Assembly (NCBI GenBank): GCA_024277475.1
Contig: JAJRVC010000334.1
Span: 1 to 9,272, forward strand
Source of the DNA: Deltaproteobacteria bacterium
GTDB lineage: Bacteria; Desulfobacterota; Desulfobacteria; Desulfobacterales; JAFDCJ01
Length of the DNA: 9,272 nucleotides
Direction of reading: 5' to 3'
This document shows, piece by piece, positions 1-6,436 of the stretch (positions within the stretch are counted from its first letter, which is position 1; every line of letters starts with the position of its first letter). The notes beneath the pieces were generated by a model that worked only from the letters and a program-made list of their open reading frames with translations, ran no database searches and was not told the DNA's origin. A program made the translations under genes and the position numbers.

Positions 1-2
1 CA

Positions 3-122
3 CAAGGCAAAGCCATGAGAAAAGGAGTCGATGGAATTGAAACCATGCTGCCGGCGGCGGAATTTATCAATGAGTTAAGAAAAAGGGATTTTGTGATTAA
101 CGAGTCCCTGATTTATTTATAG
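3..122 (+). CDS. C-terminal fragment of an unidentified protein (5' end outside window)
   Basis: Reading frame 3 is open from the window edge to a TAG at 120-122 and gives 39 residues ending in NESLIYL. The peptide is mixed alpha-helical in character, with acidic and basic residues well spread (for example KGVDGIETMLPAAEFINELR), and looks like real coding sequence rather than chance. I do not recognise the family. An internal ATG at 15 follows no convincing ribosome binding site, so this is more likely the tail of a longer gene than a small complete one. The stop codon lies directly against the relic of a peptide ABC transporter on the other strand, so the last few residues could themselves come from a deletion junction. 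Confidence 0.5.
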   Translation, partial: QGKAMRKGVDGIETMLPAAEFINELRKRDFVINESLIYL

Positions 123-375
123 TGGTGGGTTCGTCGGCTATCAGCAGGGCTATGGCGATCATGGATCCCAGAGTATAAGGCAGAATATGACGCAGGATGA
201 TTCTCAGTGGACCACATCCGACGGCTCTGGCCGACTCGACAAACGTTTCCTGCGTCAATAATGACAGCACCTCCGCCCGAACCGGACGGGTGTATGCCCG
301 CCAGTCGATGGCTCCCACGGCGATGATAACGTTCTGAATCCCGCCACCCGAAAAGCCGGCAATGGTTACCCCCAA
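97..375 (-). pseudogene. Relic of a peptide ABC transporter: DppC/OppC-type permease slice joined to an apparent DppD/OppD-type Walker B segment
   Basis: An open frame of 92 codons from a TTG at 375 to a stop at 97 holds only the core of a dipeptide/oligopeptide permease. It has IQNVIIAVGAIDW, then YTRPVRAEVLSL, then the cytoplasmic EAA-loop signature ESARAVGCG with RHILPY. Normal DppC/OppC proteins are about 300 residues with several membrane segments; here roughly 60 residues survive. Straight after GSMIAIA the frame reads LLIADEPTT, which is the Walker B motif of the DppD/OppD ATPases and does not belong in a permease. Homology stops near 124 on one side and near 370 on the other, about 15 bp past the amidohydrolase stop codon. 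The coding direction matches the amidohydrolase, so the relic probably lay in the same ancestral operon. The permease identity is firm. The ATPase part rests on nine residues. Confidence 0.8.
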
Positions 376-388
376 TGAATGGATTGAA

Positions 389-1636
389 TTAAAGTATATT
401 TTTATGGACCCAGCCGCCCTTCATGATGACAGATATCTTTTCCTTGTACGCCTGAAGTATATTGATGTTCGCCAAAGGGTCACCATCCACCACAATGATG
501 TCTGCCAGTTTACCGGCCTCGACAGTACCAAGATCCTCCTGCCGGTTAAGGAGTTCCGCATTGGTTTTGGTGGTTGCCACCAGTGCGCCCATGGGACCGA
601 GAACCCGGGCCTTCAGCTCCAGTTCCATGGCTTTATAGATCTGCATGGGACCCAGCAGATCGCTTCCCGATGCGATTTTGGTTCCCGCCTGGTGAGCAGT
701 CTCCAGGGCAACCAGCGCTTTTTCCCGCGCGATGTTGATCTTTCTGACGTTGTTTTCCGGTATCCCCAGGTCTTTGCCCATGCGCGAAATTATCTCATAG
801 GTCACGATCGTGGGAACCAGAATAGCATCTGCATCCCTCATGGCCACCGCCGACAGCTCTGTAAGCAGGTTTCCATGTTCGATGGATCGAATTCCCGCTT
901 TGACACTGTTGAGGATGCTGCGGTCGGAGTAGCAATGTGCCATGACATACGTACCGGCGGATTCCGCTTCGAACACAACGGCTTCAAGCTCTTCAAGGCT
1001 GTATTGAGACGTGTCGATTTCATCGCTGGGCGACATGGCGCCTCCTCCGGCCATGACCTTGATGTGATCGACACCCTGACGCAGCAAGTTCCGGGTGGCC
1101 CGCCGTACTTCATCCACCCCGTCACACACCCACGAGGCCAACCCTGCGGCATGGCGCACCGGCGGTCCGATTTCCGTGGGAAGTCTGAAGTCGGCGTGAC
1201 CCCCGGTCTGGGTCAGAGGCGGTCCACACACGAATACGCGCGGCCCCGGCACCAAACCTTGATTTACCGCTTCACGGAATCCGGGATCCACCCCGCCGGC
1301 GTCTCTCACGGTAGTAAATCCCTGGTCAAGGGTCTGCTCCATGATTTTGAGTGTCTTTACCACCAGCAAAGAGGAAAAGTACTGTCTTTGCTGGTCAATG
1401 ATGTTGGCATCCACCGCCCCGAGGTGGACATGGGCATCAATGAGCCCCGGCAACAGGGTCTGACCCCGACATTCCAGCAATAGGGCATTGGATGGGAGCG
1501 CTCCGGGGTCTCCAGTTCCAACCTCTTTAATACGGTCTTTTTCAATGATCACGAATCCGCTGGAGACGGGATCGGCTCCGGTACCATCAATGATAGTTGC
1601 ATTTTTAACTACGATTGTTTCCGCGGTGGATTCCAT
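389..1636 (-). CDS. Metal-dependent amidohydrolase (Xaa-Pro/Xaa-Arg dipeptidase or imidazolonepropionase-like)
   Basis: This 415-residue protein is a typical full-length cytosolic member of the amidohydrolase superfamily. An N-terminal beta-sandwich strand (IVVKNATIIDGTG, residues 8-20) leads into the TIM barrel. Metal ligands are all visible: H69 and H71 in LIDAHVHLG, K193 in HIKVMAGGG (the carboxylated-lysine position), H234 in VMAHCYS, H254 in SIEHGNL, and the catalytic D326 in IASGSDLLG. TGGH (144-147) and the GGG after the lysine are characteristic of the branch that includes Sgx9260/Cc2672-type Xaa-Pro or Xaa-Arg dipeptidases. The C-terminus returns to the sandwich (GKLADIIVVDGDPL, 375-388). 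There is no signal peptide. The start is set by GAGGAGG just upstream of the ATG at 1636. It is transcribed away from the GntR gene, a usual layout for a regulator and its target. The hydrolysed bond should be an amide or peptide bond; the exact substrate is not readable. Confidence 0.9.
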   Translation of the reverse strand: MESTAETIVVKNATIIDGTGADPVSSGFVIIEKDRIKEVGTGDPGALPSNALLLECRGQTLLPGLIDAHVHLGAVDANIIDQQRQYFSSLLVVKTLKIMEQTLDQGFTTVRDAGGVDPGFREAVNQGLVPGPRVFVCGPPLTQTGGHADFRLPTEIGPPVRHAAGLASWVCDGVDEVRRATRNLLRQGVDHIKVMAGGGAMSPSDEIDTSQYSLEELEAVVFEAESAGTYVMAHCYSDRSILNSVKAGIRSIEHGNLLTELSAVAMRDADAILVPTIVTYEIISRMGKDLGIPENNVRKINIAREKALVALETAHQAGTKIASGSDLLGPMQIYKAMELELKARVLGPMGALVATTKTNAELLNRQEDLGTVEAGKLADIIVVDGDPLANINILQAYKEKISVIMKGGWVHKNIL

Positions 1637-1874
1637 TGCTTCCTCCTCATCGATGACAAGTGAAACTTGATATATGGCAACACTAGTGTGATATTTTTTT
1701 GGATAGGGATATGACAGATCAGCAATTTCATGTCAAGATCGATTTAGATTCAATTTATTCTTGACAAAGAGAGAAGTTTAATATACTAAAAATTTAATTG
1801 TGATATATCAGCTTGGTTTGAATGGAATATTAATATATTTAACCAACTATCCCTTCAGGTGAATCATTCTTGCC
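1637..1874. promoter_or_regulatory. Divergent AT-rich control region between amidohydrolase and GntR genes
   Basis: These 238 bp separate two divergent genes and hold no ORF of note. Two perfect 10-bp palindromes lie here: ACACTAGTGT at 1680-1689, close to the amidohydrolase start, and TGATATATCA at 1801-1810, between the putative plus-strand promoter and the GntR start. TGTGATAT occurs at 1687-1694 and again at 1799-1806, so each palindrome sits beside a copy of the same octamer. GntR/FCD regulators bind short inverted repeats and often control their own divergent neighbour, so these are reasonable operator candidates, but neither matches a consensus I can name. On the minus strand a perfect TTGACA (complement of 1731-1736) could be the -35 for the amidohydrolase; its -10 is poor. 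Confidence 0.5.
1761..1787 (+). promoter_or_regulatory. Candidate sigma-70 promoter for the GntR-kinase operon
   Basis: A perfect -35 box TTGACA (1761-1766) is followed after 15 bp by TATACT (1782-1787), five of six matches to the -10 consensus. The 15-bp spacer is shorter than the preferred 17. It sits about 90 bp before the GntR start codon, and the TGATATATCA palindrome at 1801-1810 would fall just downstream of the transcription start, a position suited to autorepression. Confidence 0.5.
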
Positions 1875-2516
1875 ATGGCTTCGAAAAAAGACGAAACTTA
1901 CAAGGATCTCAGGTACCGGATCGTCACCCACGAACTCAAGGCGATGGAGTCTTTAAACGAAAAGGCTTTGATGGATCATTACGGCCTGGGACGGACCCCC
2001 CTGCGGGAAGTGTTGCTCCAGCTGCAGCGAGACGGTCTCATCCAGCGGTTCTCCCGTTCAGGCACCATCGTCTCACCTGTCGACATCCATGTTTACAAAC
2101 ATAACATTGAAATTCGAACGGTTCTTGAAGGGCTGGCCGGAGAACTGGCTGCGGAAAGGATCACCGCGGAAGAACTGGCAGCACTTGCAGAGATCTTGAC
2201 GCGGGTCAATGAATTGGAAGAACAGGATCACGAAAACCTGAAAGAGCTAATGCAATGTGAATTTGATTTTCACAATCTCATTTACGAGGCCACCCACAAT
2301 CCCAAATTGATTTCTGTGCTTCATGAACTTCAGGGTGTTTCCGCCAGATTCTGGCATTATCAAATTTTCAGCAAACAGGAGCTGTTGGACCAATTCATCG
2401 ATCACAGGGAAGTGGTGGATGCTTTGAGGAAACGGGATGGAAAACACGCCGGTGGAACCTTAAAAAATCATATTCAAAAAGTTCTGAAAAAACTCGGTGA
2501 CAAGGTGCTGAAATGA
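1875..2516 (+). CDS. GntR-family transcriptional regulator with FCD (FadR-type) ligand domain
   Basis: The 213-residue protein has the two-domain plan of FadR-subfamily GntR regulators. A winged helix-turn-helix covers about residues 8-69, including LMDHYGLGRTPLREVLLQL and the wing RFSRSGTIV. An all-helical FCD domain covers about 75-205. The FCD metal site is recognisable by spacing: E129 and H133 in CEFDFHNL, then H177 in IDHREVV and H199 in KNHIQ. The 4-44-22 spacing is that of metal-binding FCD proteins, except that the usual Asp is Glu here. Such domains typically sense carboxylic acids. In-frame codons upstream of ATG 1875 soon meet a stop at 1860-1862, which fixes this start although the best ribosome site (AGGTGA) is about 12 nt away. 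The stop overlaps the kinase start as ATGA. It probably represses or activates the divergent amidohydrolase and this operon. Confidence 0.9.
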   Translation: MASKKDETYKDLRYRIVTHELKAMESLNEKALMDHYGLGRTPLREVLLQLQRDGLIQRFSRSGTIVSPVDIHVYKHNIEIRTVLEGLAGELAAERITAEELAALAEILTRVNELEEQDHENLKELMQCEFDFHNLIYEATHNPKLISVLHELQGVSARFWHYQIFSKQELLDQFIDHREVVDALRKRDGKHAGGTLKNHIQKVLKKLGDKVLK

Positions 2517-3544
2517 AAAGGGCGGACCGTGGAGTCTCAACGACGACGGCCGGTTTGCGGAAACGTATCGAGAAGTACCTGAAAAATATTCCGCCGGAAA
2601 TTCTGGGCGTTCAAAATATGGAATCCTTGGAATTCCATAAAATGACCCCCGGATCCTATAATCTGAATTTCCACATAAGCGTGGACAGCAAAGAATTTAT
2701 TTTTCGCGTTAACATCGATCAGCAAAGTGGGCTCAGCAAGCAGGTCGAATACGAATACAACACGCTTAAGTTTCTCGAAGGCCATGGGCTATCGCCGGAT
2801 GTGTATCACATCGATGCCACCAGACAGTACTTCGAGTTTGACATCCTGATTGAACAGTATTTGGAAGGCCCTCATCTATTGCTCGAAAAGTCCCACATAC
2901 CGGAAGCTGCCGCCTTGCTGGCAAAACTCCACTCTCTGGATCATTGGGGGGTCGACTTTGTTTCCTGGCAGGACCCCTTGAAAGATACTTATGATTTTGT
3001 CCAAAACGATATCGTTTACTATAAAACCCGAAAAACTGCTGAAAAAAAAATAGTTTCCCGTTCTGAACTGGCCCTGGAAGAAATTCGATTACGAATTTTG
3101 AAATCAAATCTTGCCTTCCAGTCCGACTGCTTGAATCATACGGATGTGGGATGCGATAATTTTATCAGAACCCCGGCAGGATTGAGAATGATTGACTGGG
3201 AAAAGCCCCGGGTAGATGATTGTTCTTATGACCTGAGTTGTTTCCTTTCCGAGCCCGCCCAGTTATGGTGTTCGCCTCATGTTCTCAATGCGGCGGATCG
3301 GGGAGCCTTTGTAGAAGAATACGCCTGCTTAAGTGGCAGGAATGTCGGACTTCTCAGAAAAAAGATTCACATCAGAGAACCCATGGTTTCTTTACACTGG
3401 ATTCTCTGGGGGGCAACCAAGCTTTGTGATCTCAGAGAGGAACGCACATCACCCGAGCTTCTCGATGCTCATGAGGAAAAAATTTTTCGCTACGAGAGAA
3501 TAGCCCGGGTGGAGAATGTAGAAAAATTGATGTATCCGCTGTAA
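2513..3544 (+). CDS. APH/choline-kinase-fold small-molecule phosphotransferase
   Basis: The 343-residue protein belongs to the aminoglycoside phosphotransferase/choline kinase superfamily. The N-lobe carries a nucleotide-loop region around KMTPGSYNLNFHI (43-55), the strand FIFRV (62-66) and a helix with E79/E81. The hinge region is IEQYLEG (113-119). The catalytic loop is HTDVGCDN (209-216), fitting HxDxxxxN with catalytic base D211 and metal ligand N216. The second metal ligand is D228 in MIDWEKP. The C-terminal lobe is rich in aromatic residues and ends in a basic/acidic helix, of full length for the family. ATGA overlap with the GntR gene, and AAGGTG five nt before the start, indicate translational coupling. 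The substrate is unknown. These folds act on hydroxyl or amino groups of sugars, choline, thiamine-like or amino-acid-like compounds, and context argues for a catabolic intermediate rather than an antibiotic. Confidence 0.85.
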   Translation: MKRADRGVSTTTAGLRKRIEKYLKNIPPEILGVQNMESLEFHKMTPGSYNLNFHISVDSKEFIFRVNIDQQSGLSKQVEYEYNTLKFLEGHGLSPDVYHIDATRQYFEFDILIEQYLEGPHLLLEKSHIPEAAALLAKLHSLDHWGVDFVSWQDPLKDTYDFVQNDIVYYKTRKTAEKKIVSRSELALEEIRLRILKSNLAFQSDCLNHTDVGCDNFIRTPAGLRMIDWEKPRVDDCSYDLSCFLSEPAQLWCSPHVLNAADRGAFVEEYACLSGRNVGLLRKKIHIREPMVSLHWILWGATKLCDLREERTSPELLDAHEEKIFRYERIARVENVEKLMYPL

Positions 3545-3682
3545 AAGGAACGTATCATCGACCTCAACGACGGTTTGGTCATCGAAGACGTAGCCTTTGC
3601 AATGGAGATTTACACTCGGGCCAAAGCCCGGGGGGTGGGGACGGTCCTCCCACTGATGGACGGCGAGCTGCCCTGTGCCTGA
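3545..3682 (+). pseudogene. Short gene remnant after the kinase, start missing
   Basis: Directly after the kinase TAA the same frame stays open for 45 codons to a TGA at 3680-3682. It reads like real protein (VIEDVAFAMEIYTRAKARG, then VGTVLPL). No start codon with a ribosome site precedes it; the first ATG is at 3602. The pattern of an acidic turn, a long helix containing A..(I/V)Y..A...G(V) and then LPL resembles, weakly, the C-terminal domain of 6-phosphogluconate/glycerol-3-phosphate dehydrogenase-type proteins. That similarity is my impression only. It is best read as the tail of a deleted gene. Readthrough of the kinase stop is a less likely alternative because the kinase is already of full family length. 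Confidence 0.4.
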
Positions 3683-3776
3683 TCTAAAATTTGGAGCCCA
3701 ATTGGCAATTGTTTAGTAAACCTTCTTTGCCCTTAGCCCTGAACCCTGTGAACGGTTATAGTGAAAGGAAATTCAT

Positions 3777-4886
3777 ATGAACCCGATGAAAGTAGCGGTG
3801 ATGGGAGGTGGGAACGGCTCTCATACCATTGCAGCGGATCTTTCCCTTAAAGGCCTGTCGGTCAACATGTTTGAAATGGAGCAATTCGCGGCATCCATGC
3901 AGAAAGTGTTTGAATGCCGTGAAATCGAAATGACGGGCGTCGCCGGCAACGGAAAAGCGAGGCTGAATCTTGTCACCTCCGATATCATCGAAGCGATCGA
4001 GGACGTCGAAGTCATCTTTATCCCTTTGCCCGGATTTGCGGCTTCCTCGTATGCTCGACTCCTTGCTCCCCATCTGAAGGAAGAGCAGATGGTGGTCCTC
4101 ATGCCCGGCACACTTGCAGCCCTTGAGTTTCGAGAAACCCTGCGGAGAAATGGAAATCCCAAGAAGATAATTATTGCTGAGACCGGGGGACTTCCGTTTG
4201 CCACCCGGCTGATCGCACCCGGCAAAGTGCAGACCTTTCACATCCGTGCGGTTTGTGCCCTGGCAGCCGTACCCGGGAACAAGGGACCGCTGGTTTATGA
4301 AAAAATTAAAGATTTATACCCCTTTGCCTTGAAAAATACAGTGATTGAAACCGGGTTCGGGCACCTGACCCCCCTGTTGCACCCCGCCGGTTGTCTCTTA
4401 AACGCCGGCCGTATCGAGCGCTCCCATGGCGAGTTCTACATGTATGAAGAGGGAATGACGCCCTCGGTCGTGCGCGTAATTGAAGCGCTGGACCGGGAAA
4501 GACTTGAGATCGGACAGCGTCTTGGAATTGATCTTCCAACCGGGGTGGACATGATGGTGGAATCCGCTTACGGCCCTCGCGGGACGCTCTGGGAATCTTT
4601 AAACGGCAGTGCCGGTCTGACGCCTGTTAAAGGACCTGATTCATTGCAGAACCGATACGTGACTGAGGATATTCCGTATGGGTTGGTGGCCTGGGCGAGT
4701 ATTGGAGCTGCCGTGGGTGTGGCGACACCGATGATGGATGCTTTGATCGCTTTGGGATCGGTTATCATGGGGAAAGACTGCCGCAAAGAAGGTCGGAACC
4801 TGGACCATATGGGATTGAAAGGGCTGGATTTAAATCAGATCAAAACGTATTTGAATGCGGGGAAAAAGCTAATATCGAATGACTAA
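3777..4886 (+). CDS. NAD/NADP octopine/nopaline (opine) dehydrogenase family protein
   Basis: This cytosolic 369-residue enzyme has an N-terminal Rossmann domain with the nucleotide loop VAVMGGGNGSH (6-16) and a C-terminal all-helical opine dehydrogenase domain from about residue 190. The family reaction is reversible NAD(P)H-dependent joining of an amino acid amine to a 2-oxo acid, giving an N-(carboxyalkyl)amino acid. Catalytic residues line up with those known for Arthrobacter N-(1-D-carboxyethyl)-norvaline dehydrogenase: H202 in LLHPAG, then R293 and D298 in NRYVTEDIPYG, each within one residue of the reference numbering. The length is normal. AAAGGA at 3764-3769, seven nt before the ATG, supports the start. 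The upstream 3683-3776 gap has no strong promoter. The final codons and stop lie in an intergenic TCGAAT repeat, so the extreme C-terminus (KLISND) is probably recent. With the TRAP genes downstream, a catabolic role on imported conjugates is plausible. Confidence 0.88.
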   Translation: MNPMKVAVMGGGNGSHTIAADLSLKGLSVNMFEMEQFAASMQKVFECREIEMTGVAGNGKARLNLVTSDIIEAIEDVEVIFIPLPGFAASSYARLLAPHLKEEQMVVLMPGTLAALEFRETLRRNGNPKKIIIAETGGLPFATRLIAPGKVQTFHIRAVCALAAVPGNKGPLVYEKIKDLYPFALKNTVIETGFGHLTPLLHPAGCLLNAGRIERSHGEFYMYEEGMTPSVVRVIEALDRERLEIGQRLGIDLPTGVDMMVESAYGPRGTLWESLNGSAGLTPVKGPDSLQNRYVTEDIPYGLVAWASIGAAVGVATPMMDALIALGSVIMGKDCRKEGRNLDHMGLKGLDLNQIKTYLNAGKKLISND

Positions 4887-5043
4887 CGACGAATGTCGAA
4901 TGAAAGAATTCTATCGAATTTTATGGATTCAAAAGATGGAGCGTCACGCGGCGCAAGCGCCTCCGGCTCGTAAGCTAGCGCCTACGCATCGGAGAAAATC
5001 ACAGCATTCTTTACGGCCATTTCCTTGTCGAGCCGTATCGAAT
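4871..5043. repeat. TCGAAT-rich intergenic repeat cluster
   Basis: The hexamer TCGAAT occurs at 4875-4880, 4896-4901, 4914-4919 and 5038-5043, with a variant ACGAAT at 4889-4894. The first three are spaced 18-21 bp apart and form a short degenerate direct repeat. Between copies lies a GC-rich patch (about 4941-4990) with the small hairpin GGCGCAAGCGCC (4950-4961) and a 7-bp inverted repeat CGGCTCG (4964-4970)/CGAGCCG (5029-5035). The array starts inside the opine dehydrogenase coding region and gives it its stop codon. I associate this kind of repeat with Desulfobacterota intergenic DNA; copy number elsewhere cannot be seen here. Confidence 0.5.
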
Positions 5044-5191
5044 GATGGAATATTCTAATTGTGAGCGAAGCGAACTAACTTGTTGGCGAAAGGAGGTGAA
5101 AAATATATTTTTTATTATGCCCAAAACAGGCGCGTTCAATGAAAAAGAGATCTAAACAACCGCTTGAAACCCAATGAAAGGAGATTCGGTC
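4887..5191 (+). other. Intergenic region upstream of dctP
   Basis: These 305 bp hold the TCGAAT repeats, then a GC-rich stretch, then an AT-rich tail. No gene of convincing size is present. A perfect extended ribosome-binding sequence AAAGGAGGTGA (5089-5099) has no standard start codon at normal spacing; the nearest ATG is at 5117 and would give only 12 codons. A weak promoter-like pair, TTGTTG (5080-5085) and TATATT (5104-5109) with an 18-bp spacer, overlaps it. Another 12-codon ORF (5139-5177) ends at the unused upstream ATG 5174. No rho-independent terminator for the opine dehydrogenase gene is evident. Confidence 0.45.
5080..5109 (+). promoter_or_regulatory. Weak candidate promoter for the TRAP operon
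   Basis: TTGTTG (5080-5085) and TATATT (5104-5109) are separated by 18 bp and lie about 80 bp before the dctP start. The -10 match is fair and the -35 match weak. It is the best sigma-70-like pair in the region, but an alternative sigma factor or readthrough from the opine dehydrogenase gene is possible. Confidence 0.25.
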
Positions 5192-6244
5192 ATGTTAAGT
5201 AACAAATCAAGTTATTTCAAAAGATTACTAAGTGTATTTCTGGTGATGACGATGGTGACAATTTTTGGGATGCTGGATGCGGAGGCCGGCAAGATCACCC
5301 TGAAGTTTGCCCACCAGAATAATACTTTTGATGCCGATCAACTTCTTGCCGAAACCTTCAAGGATCTGGTCGAGGCAAAAACCGACGGTGAGATCAAGGT
5401 AAAGATATTCCCCGGAACTCTGACCAACAGTGAGGAAGAGGCCATCGAGTTTCTAAAGCTGGGAAGTGTGCAAATCGGAGCAACAAGCGCTGGTCACATT
5501 GCCGGATATTACCCGGATGTTCAATTCCTGCAGTTGCCCTATCTTTTTAAAAGTATGGAGCACTATAAGGTTGCCCGACGTTCCGGTGTCGTCAATGAGA
5601 TCCTGAGGAAAATCAGTAAAGCCACCGGTTTAATAGCGTTGGGCATATACTCGGACTGCAATGGTTTTGCCATAGCCAGTACTACACCCATTACCAAAAT
5701 AGAGGATGCTAAAGGGGTGAAACTACGTTGCATGCAGAATCCCTTGTTTGTAGACATCTATAAAGAATTCGGTTTTACCGTTACCCCGACAGACTGGGGT
5801 GAACTATACACTTCTCTGCAGACCGGCCTGGTCAATGCCAACGATCTGGGTGTTTACTGCAACTATATCTTCAAGATGAAGGAGGTGGTTAATAGTTATG
5901 CCATTTTGAACCAGATGTGGACCCAGAAGATCCTTTTTTTCTCCCCCAGGACATGGGATAAGCTCAATGACAGTCAGCGTGATATTGTTTCAGACGCTGC
6001 AAAAAGCGCTATTGAATTGACGGATGCCTGGCAGTATGTTCGGGAACAAGAATTCATTAAAAAGGCTAAAGAGGATGGATTTACGATAACCTATCCTGAC
6101 ACCACTCCCTTTAAAAAGGCTTCTAAGAAAGTGTATGCCAAATGGTTTAAAAAGAATCCGCATTGGAAAGCCTGGTATGAGGAAATCCAGCTGCTCGATC
6201 CGGACGTAGCGCTGCCGGAAGCCTATAAAGGCAAAAGGGATTAG
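5192..6244 (+). CDS. dctP: TRAP transporter substrate-binding protein, DctP family
   Basis: The start is placed at ATG 5192 (350 residues) because AAGGAG at 5178-5183 lies 8 nt before it; the ATG at 5174 in the same frame has no ribosome site and overlaps that motif. A Sec signal peptide is clear: basic KRL at 10-12, hydrophobic core to about 28, then DAEAG with likely cleavage near residue 32-33. The mature protein opens with KITLKFAHQNN, usual for DctP. The specificity helix region is intact: GVKLRCMQNPLFVDIY (175-190), in which R179 is the family arginine that grips the substrate carboxylate, followed by WGELYTSLQTGLVNAND (202-218). The segment after TGLV, usually DGQEN-like, is NANDLGVYCNY here, suggesting an unusual binding pocket. 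It delivers a carboxylate-bearing solute in the periplasm to the DctQM membrane subunits encoded downstream. Confidence 0.93.
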   Translation: MLSNKSSYFKRLLSVFLVMTMVTIFGMLDAEAGKITLKFAHQNNTFDADQLLAETFKDLVEAKTDGEIKVKIFPGTLTNSEEEAIEFLKLGSVQIGATSAGHIAGYYPDVQFLQLPYLFKSMEHYKVARRSGVVNEILRKISKATGLIALGIYSDCNGFAIASTTPITKIEDAKGVKLRCMQNPLFVDIYKEFGFTVTPTDWGELYTSLQTGLVNANDLGVYCNYIFKMKEVVNSYAILNQMWTQKILFFSPRTWDKLNDSQRDIVSDAAKSAIELTDAWQYVREQEFIKKAKEDGFTITYPDTTPFKKASKKVYAKWFKKNPHWKAWYEEIQLLDPDVALPEAYKGKRD

Positions 6245-6269
6245 ATTGGCTGATCCTTAAGCTACTTTG

Positions 6270-6304
6270 TAAATTACGGCAAATCTACGGTTAGCTGTAA
6301 TTTA
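6270..6304 (+). other. Stem-loop 1 downstream of dctP
   Basis: TAAATTACGGC (6270-6280) pairs with GCTGTAATTTA (6294-6304): 11 contiguous pairs including one G-U, around a 13-nt loop. It begins 25 nt after the dctP stop codon. No U-tract follows, so it fits an mRNA-stabilising hairpin better than a terminator. Confidence 0.6.
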
Positions 6305-6324
6305 GTCGGTCGGATACTTGGTTT

Positions 6325-6394
6325 CCCCGGCCGGCAGAATCTGGTTGTAATCTTGGATGATTCACTTTCTTCCAAGAAAGCACGCCGGCCGGGG
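6325..6394 (+). other. Stem-loop 2, GC-rich with nested alternative hairpins
   Basis: CCCCGGCCGGC (6325-6335) is a perfect 11-bp inverted repeat of GCCGGCCGGGG (6384-6394), all G-C, across 48 nt. Inside it TCTTGGA (6351-6357) can pair with TCCAAGA (6371-6377), or CTTTCTT (6365-6371) with AAGAAAG (6374-6380). The two inner helices share bases and exclude one another. The weakly T-rich CTTTTCT after the right arm is not a convincing terminator tail. Confidence 0.65.
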
Positions 6395-6436
6395 TGAAGG
6401 CTTTTCTACTATAGACGCAAGACTCCAATAGACATT

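Noticed and set aside
362..1483. Long plus-strand open frame (373 codons) opposite the amidohydrolase
   Set aside because: It lies fully antisense to a gene with all metal-ligand motifs, has no ribosome site and shows no family motif. It is a mirror effect of a GC-rich coding strand.
2513..3544. Aminoglycoside resistance kinase
   Set aside because: The fold and HxDxxxxN motif are shared by many metabolic kinases. Coupling to an FCD regulator and the catabolic neighbours argue against a resistance role.
3756..4241. Minus-strand open frames opposite the opine dehydrogenase
   Set aside because: They cover the Rossmann domain of a well-supported gene in antisense and carry no recognisable motif.
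3777..4886. Staphylopine/pseudopaline-type metallophore synthase
   Set aside because: No nicotianamine-synthase-like partner gene or metallophore exporter is present, and the sequence resembles the octopine/nopaline type rather than the CntM type.
4950..4961. GGCGCAAGCGCC as a terminator of the opine dehydrogenase gene
   Set aside because: Only four usable pairs with a 4-nt loop and no T-run follow, so it does not meet the form of a rho-independent terminator.
5174..5191. Earlier dctP start at ATG 5174
   Set aside because: No ribosome site precedes it, and the sequence just after it is itself the AAGGAG site for ATG 5192, which gives a normal signal peptide.
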